64,000 nucleotides of DNA from Tragulus kanchil (GCA_022376925.1 JAIOJX010000026.1:256801330-256865329), one strand, 5' to 3'. Positions 22,690 through 33,878 are shown, numbered from the stretch's first letter. The notes: generated by a model not told the origin, from the letters alone. Translations and numbers: made by a program.

Positions 22690-23266
22690 GAACTAAAAGT
22701 CTATGGAATGGGAGAAAATATTTGCAAACAATATGACTGACAAGGACTTAATTTCATAATATACAAACAGTTCATATGATTCAGCATAAAAAAAATGACT
22801 CAATCAAAACCTGGCAGAGGCCTAAATAGACATTTCTCCAGAGAGGACATTCAGATGGACAAAGACACATGAAAAGATGGTCGACATCATTAGTAACTAG
22901 AGAAATATAAACCAAAACCACAATGTGGTATCATCTCGCATCAGTCGCAATGACCATCAGCAAATGTCTACAAATAATAAATGCTGGAGAGGATGTGAAG
23001 AAAACTGGTGCAGCCATTATAGAAAGTAGTATGGAAGTTCCTAAAAATAGCATTTAGAGTTCCTAAAAATAGAGCAATCCCACTTTAGGATTTTTCCAAA
23101 AAAATCTACTCTTTTCAGAAAAGGACACATATCTGGAACATATGAAAACTCTAATTTGAAAAGATACATGTACCCCAGTGTTCGGAGCATCACTATTTAC
23201 ACTAGCCCTGCAGGGAAACAACCTGAGTGTCCATCAACAGATGACTGGCTTAAAAACATGTGGTAT
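22690..23266 (+). pseudogene. Older L1, ORF2 3' portion, first part
   Basis: The sequence follows L1 ORF2 from 'ggaatgggagaaaatatttg' through 'cctaaatagacatttctcca', 'accaaaaccacaatgtggta' to 'gagtgtccatcaacagatga'. Stops and frameshifts break every frame, so it is dead. It is interrupted at 23266 by a second L1 and resumes at 24281. Confidence 0.92.
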
Positions 23267-23988
23267 CAGAATGGGAGAAAATCATAGCAAATGAAACAAC
23301 AGACAAAGAATTAATCTCCAAAATCTACAAGCAACTCAGACAACTCAGCACAGGGAAAATGAGCAGCCCAATCAAAAAATGGGAAAAAGATCTAAAGAGA
23401 CGCCTCTCCAAAGAGGACATACAGATGGCCCAAAAATACATGAAACGATGCTCAACCTCGCTTATTATCAGAGAAATGCAAATTAAAACCACAATGAGAT
23501 ACCACCTCACACCTATCAGAATGGCCATCATCAACAAATCGACAGACAACAAATGCTGGAGAGGGGGTGGAGAAAAGGGAACCCTCTTGCATTGCTGGTG
23601 GGAATGTAAATTAATACAACCTCTATGGAAGACAATATGGAGATTCCTTAAAAAACTAAAAATAGACGCACCCTATGACCCAGCAATCCCACTGTTAGGC
23701 CTATATCCTGATGAAATCAAAACTGAAAGAGGCACCTGTACCCCAATGTTCATTGCAGCTCTCTATACAATAGCCAGAACATGGAAGCAACCTAGATGTC
23801 CATCAACAAATGAATGGATCCAGAAGCTCTGGTACATATATACAATGGAATACTACTCAGCTGTTAAAAGAAATGCAGAAGACTCAGTCCTAATGAGGTG
23901 GCTGGCTCTAGAACCTATCATAAAAAGTGAAGTCAGTCAAAAAGAGAAAGACAAGTATAGTATACTAACTCATATATATGGGATCTAG
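23267..23988 (+). pseudogene. L1 ORF2 protein, C-terminal fragment
   Basis: About 240 codons stay open to the natural ORF2 stop. Landmarks in order are [37 protein letters not shown], the cysteine-rich block, [48 protein letters not shown] and an ending HIYGI. In an active L1 this end of ORF2p follows the endonuclease and reverse-transcriptase domains and carries a C-x3-C-x7-H-x4-C motif. Here the second cysteine is glycine (codon 23566-23568, CWRGGGEK), so the motif is broken. The upstream domains are absent, so no working enzyme can be made. The open frame indicates low age compared with the surrounding L1. Confidence 0.95.
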
Positions 23989-24280
23989 TAAGATGGTCAT
24001 GATAACATACGCAGTGAACTCATGAAAAAATAAAGAATAGACATAAAGACATTGTGGAGACCGAACAGTGGGAGGGAGGCTGGAGGGAGTAACATGGATG
24101 CCTATACTGTCATGTGTGGAAAAGATAGCTATTGTCATTGTGCTAGGGGAATAGGAGTACCTACAACCACTTGGAGCGATGGTCCGGAGGGATGGGAGTG
24201 GGGGAACTGGGTGGGGGGAGGGTCCAGGGATATGCATATGAATGATCTGGAAACATACATGTAAAAAAAAATAAATAAAT
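23267..24280 (+). mobile_element. Younger 5'-truncated L1 nested in an older L1
   Basis: The insertion begins mid-ORF2, keeps the ORF2 stop, the 3' UTR with its G-rich stretch, and an (AAAT)n-like tail at 24262-24280. It is flanked by a 15-base target-site duplication, AAAAACATGTGGTAT, at 23252-23266 and 24281-24295. Both L1s have the same orientation. Confidence 0.95.
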
Positions 24281-24295
24281 AAAAACATGTGGTAT

Positions 24296-24785
24296 ATATA
24301 TTAATATATATGAATATTAATCAGACATAGAATGAGTGAAACAAAAAAAAAAGAGTGTAATATTGCCAGTTCACAACATAGATGGACCTAGAGAAAATTA
24401 TACTAGAAGAAGTGAGTCAGACAGTGAAAGACAAATATTTTATATCATTTAAATATGGAACATAAAAAATAATACAAGTGATTCTCTATATGAAACAGAA
24501 ATTGACTCATAGAAAACAAATTTCTGGTTATCAAAGAGGAAAGGTAAGAAGGAATAATAAATTGGGAGCATGGACTTAGCAGATACACACTGCATATAAT
24601 GGATAATCCAGCAACAAAAATTTGCTTTGTGGCACAGGGAATAACATTCAATAACTTATAATGGAAAATAATCTGAAAAACATATATATGCATATATATA
24701 TATATATATATAGTTGAATTACTTTGCTGAACACCTGAAAATAACACAATATTGTAAATCAACTATATTTCAATTAAGAAAATAA
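24296..24785 (+). mobile_element. Older L1, 3' part resumed
   Basis: Continues the interrupted L1: 'tggacctagagaaaattata', 'gaagtgagtcagacagtgaa', 'ggcacagggaataacattca', and 'gtaaatcaactatatttcaa' at the 3' end. A (TA)n run lies at about 24682-24712. Confidence 0.9.
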
Positions 24786-25161
24786 AAGCACAATATCAAA
24801 TTTGCTTTCGACATTCAAGTAAGGAAAAAAAGAAACCTTTTCTGCATTTTTTATTTTCTTTCCTTCTGATTTCCATTACTGTTTTCTACTCAGGGTACAT
24901 GTGGAGAGTCTTGTTTTTGTTTTGTGAGGTTTAGGCAGTATGTGGGACTTTTGCTTTCACTGTTGTTTTTACTTGTTGGTTGTTGACGGAAGATTTTCTC
25001 AGGAAAAAAATCTGAAACTGTGCTTCTTAGAACCCCCTGAGAATAGGTACTGAGCTGTGACTGCACCAAATGTATTGTGCTATTAGTTTTCCAATTCTTT
25101 AATAAATTTCCCTTTTTAATGGTTCTAAAAATCTATATCAAAATGAGTAAAATGAGCCAAC

Positions 25162-25212
25162 ACACCTTATAATCAATTCCTCCTTACTACAACACTAGAA
25201 GGTAGGTACTAT
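25162..25212 (+). repeat. MIR SINE, 5' piece (first duplicated copy)
   Basis: The same words 'actagaaggtaggtactat' that mark the MIR at 26246 are present. The rest of the MIR is missing because copy A of duplication 7 ends at 25364. Confidence 0.6.
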
Positions 25213-25364
25213 GGTGGTGGTGGTGGAGTTGCTAAATAATGTTCAACTCTTGCGACCCTGTGGACTGGAGCCCGCCAGGCTCCTCTCTCTGTCCATGGGA
25301 TTCTCCAGGCAAGAACACTGGAGTGGGTTGCCATAATCACCTCTAGGAGATCTTCCTGACCCAG
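25213..25364 (-). mobile_element. Bov-tA SINE, cut at duplication junction
   Basis: Bov-A part of the element at 26298-26510. The tRNA-like head is missing because the unit ends at CCTGACCCAG. Confidence 0.9.
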
Positions 25365-25365
25365 A

Positions 25366-26449
25366 AAAAACATGTGGTATATATATTAATATATATGAAT
25401 ATTAATCAGACATAGAATGAGTGAAACAAAAAAAAAAGAGTGTAATATTGCCAGTTCACAACATAGATGGACCTAGAGAAAATTATACTAGAAGAAGTGA
25501 GTCAGACAGTGAAAGACAAATATTTTATATCATTTAAATATGGAACATAAAAAATAATACAAGTGATTCTCTATATGAAACAGAAATTGACTCATAGAAA
25601 ACAAATTTCTGGTTATCAAAGAGGAAAGGTAAGAAGGAATAATAAATTGGGAGCATGGACTTAGCAGATACACACTGCATATAATGGATAATCCAGCAAC
25701 AAAAATTTGCTTTGTGGCACAGGGAATAACATTCAATAACTTATAATGGAAAATAATCTGAAAAACATATATATGCATATATATATATATATATATAGTT
25801 GAATTACTTTGCTGAACACCTGAAAATAACACAATATTGTAAATCAACTATATTTCAATTAAGAAAATAAAAGCACAATATCAAATTTGCTTTCGACATT
25901 CAAGTAAGGAAAAAAAGAAACCTTTTCTGCATTTTTTATTTTCTTTCCTTCTGATTTCCATTACTGTTTTCTACTCAGGGTACATGTGGAGAGTCTTGTT
26001 TTTGTTTTGTGAGGTTTAGGCAGTATGTGGGACTTTTGCTTTCACTGTTGTTTTTACTTGTTGGTTGTTGACGGAAGATTTTCTCAGGAAAAAAATCTGA
26101 AACTGTGCTTCTTAGAACCCCCTGAGAATAGGTACTGAGCTGTGACTGCACCAAATGTATTGTGCTATTAGTTTTCCAATTCTTTAATAAATTTCCCTTT
26201 TTAATGGTTCTAAAAATCTATATCAAAATGAGTAAAATGAGCCAACACACCTTATAATCAATTCCTCCTTACTACAACACTAGAAGGTAGGTACTATGGT
26301 GGTGGTGGTGGAGTTGCTAAATAATGTTCAACTCTTGCGACCCTGTGGACTGGAGCCCGCCAGGCTCCTCTCTCTGTCCATGGGATTCTCCAGGCAAGAA
26401 CACTGGAGTGGGTTGCCATAATCACCTCTAGGAGATCTTCCTGACCCAG
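25366..26449. repeat. Tandem duplication 7, copy B
   Basis: Second copy of 24281-25364. It holds a further copy of the older L1 3' part (25381-25870) and runs on into the full-length Bov-tA. Confidence 0.95.
25381..25870 (+). mobile_element. Older L1 3' part (duplicate)
   Basis: Copy of 24296-24785. It has no upstream L1 of its own, which shows that this is segment duplication and not a new insertion. Confidence 0.9.
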
Positions 26450-26651
26450 ATATCAAACCCATATCCCCTGTGTTGCAGGTAGACTCTTTACTGCTGAGCC
26501 AGGGAAGCCCAAGGTAGGTACTATTACCCCTTTATTCTATACACAAGGAAATAGGCATAGAGCTAAGTCACCTGCCTGAGGGCACAGGAGGAAGTCACAG
26601 GGCCAGGATTCAATCCTGGGACTGCAGCTTCAGAGCTCTCATGTTTCTTTG
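26246..26651 (+). repeat. MIR SINE split by a Bov-tA
   Basis: MIR pieces at 26246-26297 and 26511-26651 join into one element: 'gaaggtaggtactattaccc', 'tatacacaaggaaataggca', 'cacctgcctgagggcacagg', 'ggccaggattcaatcctggg'. The Bov-tA between them copied AAGGTAGGTACTAT as its target site. Confidence 0.85.
26298..26510 (-). mobile_element. Bov-tA SINE, reverse strand, with target-site duplication
   Basis: Full length from GGGCTTCCC (26502-26510) to the Bov-A end. A short (GGT)n lies at its 3' end (26298-26310). The target site AAGGTAGGTACTAT occurs at 26284-26297 and 26511-26524. It sits inside an older MIR. Confidence 0.95.
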
Positions 26652-26916
26652 TTTTTTTTAAATTTTGGTCTCTTTTATTGCTTTTTTTTTTCATCCATCT
26701 TTATTCTCCGGCCTGGGTAGGCCTCCCATTGCAGTGGCCTCTCTCACCACAGAGCACCAGCTCCGGGCACATGCACTCCAGAGGCACCGGCCCTCAATTG
26801 GACACACTGATTCAGCCACTCTGCAGCTCGTGGGATCTTCCCAGGCCAGGGATCAAACCTATGCCCCTCTGTGCTGCAAGGCGGCCTCTTCACCCACTGG
26901 GCCACCAGGGAAGCCT
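26652..26916 (-). mobile_element. CHR-like tRNA-Glu SINE, reverse strand
   Basis: On the minus strand it begins GGCTTCCCTGGTGGCCCAGT, has a B-box-like GGTTTGATCCC, then a 'tgccc/cagagc...ccactgcaatgggaggc' body and an A-rich tail. The target site TCTCATGTTTCTTTG (26637-26651) recurs as TCTCATGCTTCTTTG (26917-26931). Confidence 0.92.
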
Positions 26917-27401
26917 TCTCATGCTTCTTTGAAAAACTAAACAAGTCTAAAAACTCACATGGTTTTTATTTACTTGCGTCTAAAAACTTGTTTGGGTTTT
27001 TTCCCAAGATATTTTTACTTGACTAAAAAGTGTTGTATATATTTGAAAAACTTTCAAAAATTTAAGTATATTCTAAATAAAGTGTTTTTGAACTACGGTT
27101 TCATTTTAAGCCAACATTCTGAATACAAGCTACGGACCAACACTTGGTCTTTCCTGGTGGCTCCAGAAAAAGTTTTCTCGAAGGTTTGAATGTGGCTTTT
27201 GCTTCCTGTTGATTTTACTTGTTGGTTGTTGACGGAAGATTTTCTCAGGAAAAAATCTGAAACTGTGCTTCTTAGAACCCCTGAGAATAGGTACTGAGCT
27301 GTACTACCAAATGTATTGTACTATTAGTATTCCAATTCTATAATAAATTTCCCTTTTTAATGGTTCTAAAAATCTATATCAAAATGAGTAAAATGAGCCA
27401 A

Positions 27402-27807
27402 CACACCTTATAATCAATTCCTCCTTACTACAACACTAGAAGGTAGGTACTATGGTGGTGGTGGTGGAGTTGCTAAATAATGTTCAACTCTTGCGACCCT
27501 GTGGACTGGAGCCCGCCAGGCTCCTCTCTCTGTCCATGGGATTCTCCAGGCAAGAACACTGGAGTGGGTTGCCATAATCACCTCTAGGAGATCTTCCTGA
27601 CCCAGATATCAAACCCATATCCCCTGTGTTGCAGGTAGACTCTTTACTGCTGGGCCAGGGAAGCCCAAGGTAGGTACTATTACCCCTTTATTCTATACAC
27701 AAGGAAATAGGCATAGAGCTAAGTCACCTGCCTGAGGGCACAGGAGGAAGTCACAGGGCCAGGATTCAATCCTGGGACTGCAGCTTCAGAGCTCTCATGT
27801 TTCTTTG
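27402..27807 (+). repeat. MIR split by Bov-tA (duplicate)
   Basis: Copy of 26246-26651 through duplication 8. Confidence 0.85.
27454..27666 (-). mobile_element. Bov-tA SINE (duplicate of 26298-26510)
   Basis: Third occurrence of this element in the window (the first is truncated at 25213-25364). It differs from 26298-26510 by a G for A near 27653. Confidence 0.92.
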
Positions 27808-28072
27808 TTTTTTTTAAATTTTGGTCTCTTTTATTGCTTTTTTTTTTCATCCATCTTTATTCTCCGGCCTGGGTAGGCCTCCCATTGCAGTGGCCTCTCT
27901 CACCACAGAGCACCAGCTCCGGGCACATGCACTCCAGAGGCACCGGCCCTCAATTGGACACACTGATTCAGCCACTCTGCAGCTCGTGGGATCTTCCCAG
28001 GCCAGGGATCAAACCTATGCCCCTCTGTGCTGCAAGGCGGCCTCTTCACCCACTGGGCCACCAGGGAAGCCT
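27808..28072 (-). mobile_element. CHR-like SINE (duplicate of 26652-26916)
   Basis: Same element and flanks, carried by duplication 8. Confidence 0.92.
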
Positions 28073-28303
28073 TCTCATGCTTCTTTGAAAAACTAAACAA
28101 GTCTAAAAACTCACATGGTTTTTATTTACTTGCGTCTAAAAACTTGTTTGGGTTTTTTCCCAAGATATTTTTACTTGACTAAAAAGTGTTGTATATATTT
28201 GAAAAACTTTCAAAAATTTAAGTATATTCTAAATAAAGTGTTTTTGAACTACGGTTTCATTTTAAGCCAACATTCTGAATACAAGCTACGGACCAACACT
28301 TGG

Positions 28304-28512
28304 TCTTTCCTGGTGGCTCAGACAGTAAATAATCCACCTACAATGCAGGAGACCCAGGTTGGATCCCTGGGTTGGGAAGATCCTCAGGAAGAAGCGAATG
28401 GAAACCCATTCCAGTATTTGTGCCTGGAGAATCCCATGGACAGAGGAACTTGTAGGGCTGCAGTCTATGGGATCACAAAGAGTCAGACACAACTGAATAA
28501 GTAACACACACA
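28304..28512 (+). mobile_element. Bov-tA SINE, full length
   Basis: Head TTTCCTGGTGGCTCAGACAG, B-box region GGTTGGATCCC, Bov-A body ending ACACAACTGAATAAGTAACA, then a short (CA)n. Copy A of duplication 8 stops inside its first bases, at 27163. Confidence 0.95.
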
Positions 28513-28754
28513 CATCCAAGTACACTTGAATTACGAAGCATAAAGTGTATCAAATATGAGAATTATCTAGATATTCAACTTTTTAGGCTGACTGATTAAA
28601 ACAAACTTTACTTGTTTCTCATCTCAGAATTTTCCAGGCCTAATTTCAGAGATTAAAATAACTAGCTTTCATATGGGAGGGAAATTCTATGGTAAAGTAA
28701 AGAAGTAAAGGTTGATGAACCTGAATCTGAAAAAAATTGGTATAGACGATCTTA

Positions 28755-29065
28755 TTTAAAAAGCAGAATTAGAGACACAGATATAGAGAACAAATATATG
28801 GATACCAAGGCGGGAAAAGGAGTGGATGGGATGAATTGGAGAGATTTCCAGTCTCCCAGTTCCAGGGGGAGACTGGAATTGACATATATAAACTACTGAT
28901 TCTATGTATGAAACAGATAACTACTGAGAACCTACCATACAGCACAGGGAACGCTACTCAATGCTCAGTGGTGACCTAAATGAGAACCAAATCCAAAAAA
29001 GTGAGGATACGTGTATATGTATGGTAAGACTTTGCTATGCAGTAGAAACCAAAATTTTTTTAAAA
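28755..29065 (+). mobile_element. L1 LINE 3' end
   Basis: 'cacagatatagagaacaaat', 'gataccaaggcgggaaaagg', 'acagcacagggaacgctact' and 'atgtatggtaagactttgct' are L1 3' UTR landmarks. The end (28973 on) is repeated at 30080-30170. Confidence 0.88.
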
Positions 29066-29100
29066 AATTCACAAATGCATAGGTCTCTAGATAGCTTGTA

Positions 29101-29145
29101 GAAAGAAAAGAAGAAAGAGAGAGGAAGGAAGGAAAGAAGGAAGAA
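29101..29145. repeat. (GAAA)n/(GGAA)n purine run
   Basis: Low-complexity purine run directly after the L1 tail. It is copied at 30201-30241, shorter by a few bases. Confidence 0.9.
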
Positions 29146-30057
29146 TTTGATCATTTATGTACCAGAGACTAACTTACATGTATCATATACCTAGTGTTTG
29201 TGCATGCAAAATTACTCTGTGTTCTTGATCATAAAGAATAGGCACACTGCATACAGCATTACTTTTACCCTCTTCAAACAAAACCCCACTCATTGCTGGG
29301 CTGGAAAAAGACCTGAGAGACCATGGAGAAAAGGTTAGAGGTGTGCCTTCCATATATTCACTCTAACACTCATACCTTAACTGCCAGAATAACCTCCACA
29401 AATATTTAACAAGCACTGTTCCTGAAGTGCTTACTCTTTCTCTTTTTCCTTCATGCATATATTCTTCAGTACACTTCTACTTTTAAGCCTATTCCTATTG
29501 CCCATAGGAGAAAAGAGTTTCTGGGAAGTTTTGCTGCTGTGAATTGCCCAAAGTTGCCCAGCTAATTAGACTTAGCAAACCAATTTTTATTGTACCATTT
29601 ATATCTTCTGATTATTAATACATAACAATGCCTTCCCAAAAAGCCTAACTTCAAACTATAATATGGTTTATGTCCTAGAAAAATTTGACATGGAAAATGA
29701 CCTTATTAATATGTATAGAAAAACATTAATTTTATTTCTTGATATCCTACAGTTTTAACAGTTTTAAAAGTTCTGATTCATGACCTTGAGCAAAATACAT
29801 ATCAGAGTTAGTGAAATTATACTTTTTTTTTCTCTTTTTTTTCCTTTTTAATCTATTCACTGCACTCTTAACCATTTTGGCCAGTTAGTAGGCAATTAAG
29901 AATGTGCTTTAGTTTTTAATATCATTAAAGTGAATAATCACAAAATTTATTAATCTCTTCTCAGACAGTTAAGTCATCTCATAGATATAAAGGGACTCAT
30001 TAATTAGCTGTAGATTAAGGTTTGCCTTGCATATTATCAATGATTTAATGTTCTATG
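29146..30057. other. Unassigned AT-rich sequence
   Basis: No recognisable gene or repeat beyond faint MIR-like words near 29535-29575. The duplicate is at about 30242-31159. Confidence 0.4.
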
Positions 30058-30079
30058 GAACCAGAAGGAAGAATGTAGG

Positions 30080-30170
30080 GACCTAAATGAGAACCAAATC
30101 CAAAAAGTGAGGATATGTATATGTATGGTAAGACTTTGCTATGCAGTAGAAACCAAAATTTTAAAAAATT
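30080..30170 (+). mobile_element. L1 3' end fragment (duplicate)
   Basis: The last part of the L1 at 28755-29065, cut at its 5' side by the duplication boundary and carrying several deletions. Confidence 0.85.
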
Positions 30171-31159
30171 CACAAATGCATAGGTCTCTAGATAGCTTGT
30201 AGAAAGAAAAGAAGAAAGAGAGGAAGGAAGGAAAGAAGGAAGAATTTGATCATTTATGTACCAGAGACTAACTTACATGTATCATATACCTAGTGTTTGT
30301 GCATGCAAAATTACTCTGTGTTCTTGATCATAAAGAATAGGCACACTGCATACAGCATTACTTTTACCCTCTTCAAACAAAACCCCACTCATTGCTGGGC
30401 TGGAAAAAGACCTGAGAGACCATGGAGAAAAGGTTAGAGGTGTGCCTTCCATATATTCACTCTAACACTCATACCTTAACTGCCAGAATAACCTCCACAA
30501 ATATTTAACAAGCACTGTTCCTGAAGTGCTTACTCTTTCTCTTTTTCCTTCATGCATATATTCTTCAGTACACTTCTACTTTTAAGCCTATTCCTATTGC
30601 CCATAGGAGAAAAGAGTTTCTGGGAAGTTTTGCTGCTGTGAATTGCCCAAAGTTGCCCAGCTAATTAGACTTAGCAAACCAATTTTTATTGTACCATTTA
30701 TATCTTCTGATTATTAATACATAACAATCCCTTTCCCCAAAAAAGCCTAACTTCAAACTATAATATGGTTTATGTCCTAGAAAAATTTGACATGGAAAAT
30801 GACCTTATTAATATGTATAGAAAAACATTAATTTTATTTCTTGATATCCTACAGTTTTAACAGTTTTAAAAGTTCTGATTCATGACCTTGAGCAAAATAC
30901 ATATCAGAGTTAGTGAAATTATACTTTTTTTTTCTCTTTTTTTTCCTTTTTAATCTATTCACTGCACTCTTAACCATTTTGGCCAGTTAGTAGGCAATTA
31001 AGAATGTGCTTTAGTTTTTAATATCATTAAAGTGAATAATCACAAAATTTATTAATCTCTTCTCAGACAGTTAAGTCATCTCATAGATATAAAGGGACTC
31101 ATTAATTAGCTGTAGATTAAGGTTTGCCTTGCATATTATCAATGATTTAATGTTCTATG

Positions 31160-31802
31160 ATTCAGTAATTAGATAATATAATTATGTTCTATTAAAATCT
31201 TTTTTATCATTACCAAATTTAGTGGATAAATTGGAAGGAAATTGTTTAAAACTTCACACTTTCAGGAGAGTGGGGTGGTGAAGAGGAAGAGAGAAAATAG
31301 AAAAGGAGGAGCAGCAACAATTATGAGGAATCTAGACTACACCAGTGTGGCTCAAATTTCTTTCTATTAGCTCCAGGGATACTCAGGTTTCAAAGGACAC
31401 CTCCCTCAAATGGAACTCCCATGGTAAAAGCAGGGTGAAGTCTGTCCAGTGGACAAGCCCTCACTACTGACTTCTTAACAGCCCTGAGGCCTGTCTTCAA
31501 GATCTACACTATGACATTCACTCTTGGCTCTGGAAATCTCCAGCTTCAAATCTACTAAACAAGAAGACTGTCAAGGAAGCTGTGAAGGAAGTCTGTGTCT
31601 GCATTCAGATTCTGATACTGCAGATTCTTGAACTCATACTGAGAAGCATCATGAAACCACCTCTGCCCAACAGGGACCATTTCTCTTGATCTTATTTTGA
31701 GATATGCCCAGAAGAGGAGTGTACATCTGCGAGACTCCAAAACAACTTTTGACAATAATTGTGGGTATCTTGCTCTGACCAGTTCGATTTCTACAGCAAG
31801 AG
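31160..31802. other. Unassigned, largely non-repetitive block
   Basis: It is more complex and less AT-rich than its surroundings, with no interspersed repeat I can name. A reverse-strand frame (31555-31809, 84 codons) has no known domain. It might be an exon-less conserved segment or an old unrecognised repeat. Confidence 0.4.
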
Positions 31803-31942
31803 AGAACAAAATCCTGGGGCCCCTTCTATGAGCAATTTAAAGATCCCAGCTTCATGTCTGTGCTCTGCGAACAGGACCGCAGGCAGGTGATGGCTATTTT
31901 ACTTCCTTGAAGTGAAAGGAAGACTGAGTAAAAAGAAGAAAC

Positions 31943-32194
31943 AGGGCTTCCCTGGTGGTCCAGGGGGTAAAAAGTCCACCTTACAGTTTGACCCCTGGAC
32001 CAGGAAGATCTCACATGCCGAGGAGCGACTGGACTGATGTGTCCTATTATGAGCCAGGGCTCTGGAGCACGTGTGCCCAGAGCCAGTGCTCCGCAAAGAG
32101 AGAGGCTACTGCAATGGGAGGCCCACACAGGCCAAAGAGTAAAAAGGATGAATGAAAAATTAAAGATGACTTAGAGGCACAAAAAAAAAAAAAA
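31943..32194 (+). mobile_element. CHR-like tRNA-Glu SINE
   Basis: GGGCTTCCCTGGTGGTCCAG head, 'tgacccctggaccaggaaga' middle, 'gccagtgctccgcaaagaga' and 'ctactgcaatgggaggccca' body, and a poly-A tail to 32194. Confidence 0.92.
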
Positions 32195-32384
32195 AGAAAG
32201 AAGAGCACAGAGTTAGAATGTTGCCTCCAAAAATAAATTCCAAGACAAACATGATCAATCCCAAGGAACAAAGAGGAAATTTGAAATTCTAGAATAAGTC
32301 TGTACATACCAATAGCATCTATGCTTTGCTTAAATGAAAAGTTGCTTATGTACACCACAAATGACAACAAAGAGAGAGTATGGG

Positions 32385-32605
32385 GACCAGAATCAAAGAG
32401 TCTGGGGTCTGAATCTCATTTATCCATCATTGATCATCTCCATGACACTGGGAATATTGTCTTTTAAGCCTTATTTTTCACATCTGTAAAATGGATACAA
32501 CAATATGAACCTGAAAGATTTCTTGAGAAAATAGAACGTGATGATGTACGTGAGATGCCCAGAAGACAAAGCACATAATAGGTAGTAAGCCAACAATGTT
32601 TAACA
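32385..32605 (+). repeat. MIR SINE, nearly complete
   Basis: Strong MIR order: 'agtctggggtctgaatctca', 'ccatgacactgggaatattg', 'ttttcacatctgtaaaatgg', 'cacataataggtagtaagcc'. One of the best-preserved MIRs in the window. Confidence 0.9.
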
Positions 32606-32977
32606 GAGAGAAATGCCCATTGGTATTGAGCAACCCAGAGCCCACTGGGATCCTCAAACATCTGTCTCTGGTGATCTTAGTGGGCTCAAGACTTCCCAAT
32701 GTTAGCAAGTTTCGAGGCTTTCTTCTCATGGAATCCAGGTAATATAACTGGTCTATAGTTATATACACAAGATTGCCTTAGATAATGTAAAATGCGTAAT
32801 AGTATCTCTCATCTCTTATTGTCAGGAAATGTTTCCAAGAACAAAATCCTGGGGCCCCTTCTATGAGCAATTTAAAGATCCCAGCTTCATGTCTGTGCTC
32901 TGCGAACAGGACCGCAGGCAGGTGATGGCTATTTTACTTCCTTGAAGTGAAAGGAAGACTGAGTAAAAAGAAGAAAC

Positions 32978-33229
32978 AGGGCTTCCCTGGTGGTCCAGGG
33001 GGTAAAAAGTCCACCTTACAGTTTGACCCCTGGACCAGGAAGATCTCACATGCCGAGGAGCGACTGGACTGATGTGTCCTATTATGAGCCAGGGCTCTGG
33101 AGCACGTGTGCCCAGAGCCAGTGCTCCGCAAAGAGAGAGGCTACTGCAATGGGAGGCCCACACAGGCCAAAGAGTAAAAAGGATGAATGAAAAATTAAAG
33201 ATGACTTAGAGGCACAAAAAAAAAAAAAA
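32978..33229 (+). mobile_element. CHR-like SINE (duplicate of 31943-32194)
   Basis: Same element through duplication 10. The A-tail is about one base shorter. Confidence 0.92.
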
Positions 33230-33419
33230 GAAAGAAGAGCACAGAGTTAGAATGTTGCCTCCAAAAATAAATTCCAAGACAAACATGATCAATCCCAAGG
33301 AACAAAGAGGAAATTTGAAATTCTAGAATAAGTCTGTACATACCAATAGCATCTATGCTTTGCTTAAATGAAAAGTTGCTTATGTACACCACAAATGACA
33401 ACAAAGAGAGAGTATGGGG

Positions 33420-33640
33420 ACCAGAATCAAAGAGTCTGGGGTCTGAATCTCATTTATCCATCATTGATCATCTCCATGACACTGGGAATATTGTCTTTTA
33501 AGCCTTATTTTTCACATCTGTAAAATGGATACAACAATATGAACCTGAAAGATTTCTTGAGAAAATAGAACGTGATGATGTACGTGAGATGCCCAGAAGA
33601 CAAAGCACATAATAGGTAGTAAGCCAACAATGTTTAACAG
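33420..33640 (+). repeat. MIR SINE (duplicate of 32385-32605)
   Basis: Same element through duplication 10. Confidence 0.9.
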
Positions 33641-33878
33641 AGAGAAATGCCCATTGGTATTGAGCAACCCAGAGCCCACTGGGATCCTCAAACATCTGTC
33701 TCTGGTGATCTTAGTGGGCTCAAGACTTCCCAATGTTAGCAAGTTTCGAGGCTTTCTTCTCATGGAATCCAGGTAATATAACTGGTCTATAGTTATATAC
33801 ACAAGATTGCCTTAGATAATGTAAAATGCGTAATAGTATCTCTCATCTCTTATTGTCAGGAAATGTTTCCAAGAACAA

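Larger units (their letters stand above)
24281..25364. repeat. Tandem duplication 7, copy A (1.085 kb unit)
   Basis: Copy A, 24281-25364, is repeated as copy B at 25366-26449. The unit begins exactly at the second target-site copy of the nested L1, and copy A ends inside a reverse-strand Bov-tA. The two copies are almost identical. Confidence 0.95.
26030..28320. repeat. Tandem duplication 8 (about 1.16 kb unit)
   Basis: Copy A is 26030-27163 and copy B is 27191-28320. Bases 27164-27215 look like an eroded copy of about 25980-26053. The first 150 bases of copy B carry many single-base losses and changes (for example GAGCTGTACTACC against GAGCTGTGACTGCACC). Beyond that the copies are near identical. 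Confidence 0.95.
28973..31159. repeat. Tandem duplication 9 (about 1.107 kb unit)
   Basis: Copy A is 28973-30057 and copy B is 30080-31159, with 22 unmatched bases at the junction. The offset between copies falls from 1107 to 1099 within the first 340 bases of copy B, so about eight bases are lost there. Confidence 0.95.
31803..33878. repeat. Tandem duplication 10 (1.035 kb unit)
   Basis: Copy A is 31803-32837 and copy B is 32838-33878. The junction carries the shared word AGAACAA, present at both unit ends. The copies look almost identical, which includes a CHR-like SINE and a MIR. Confidence 0.95.

Noticed and set aside
23260..23988. Longest open frame in the window as a host gene
   Set aside because: Its residues match the L1 ORF2 C-terminus from end to end, and the segment is bounded by a target-site duplication. 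It is transposon debris.
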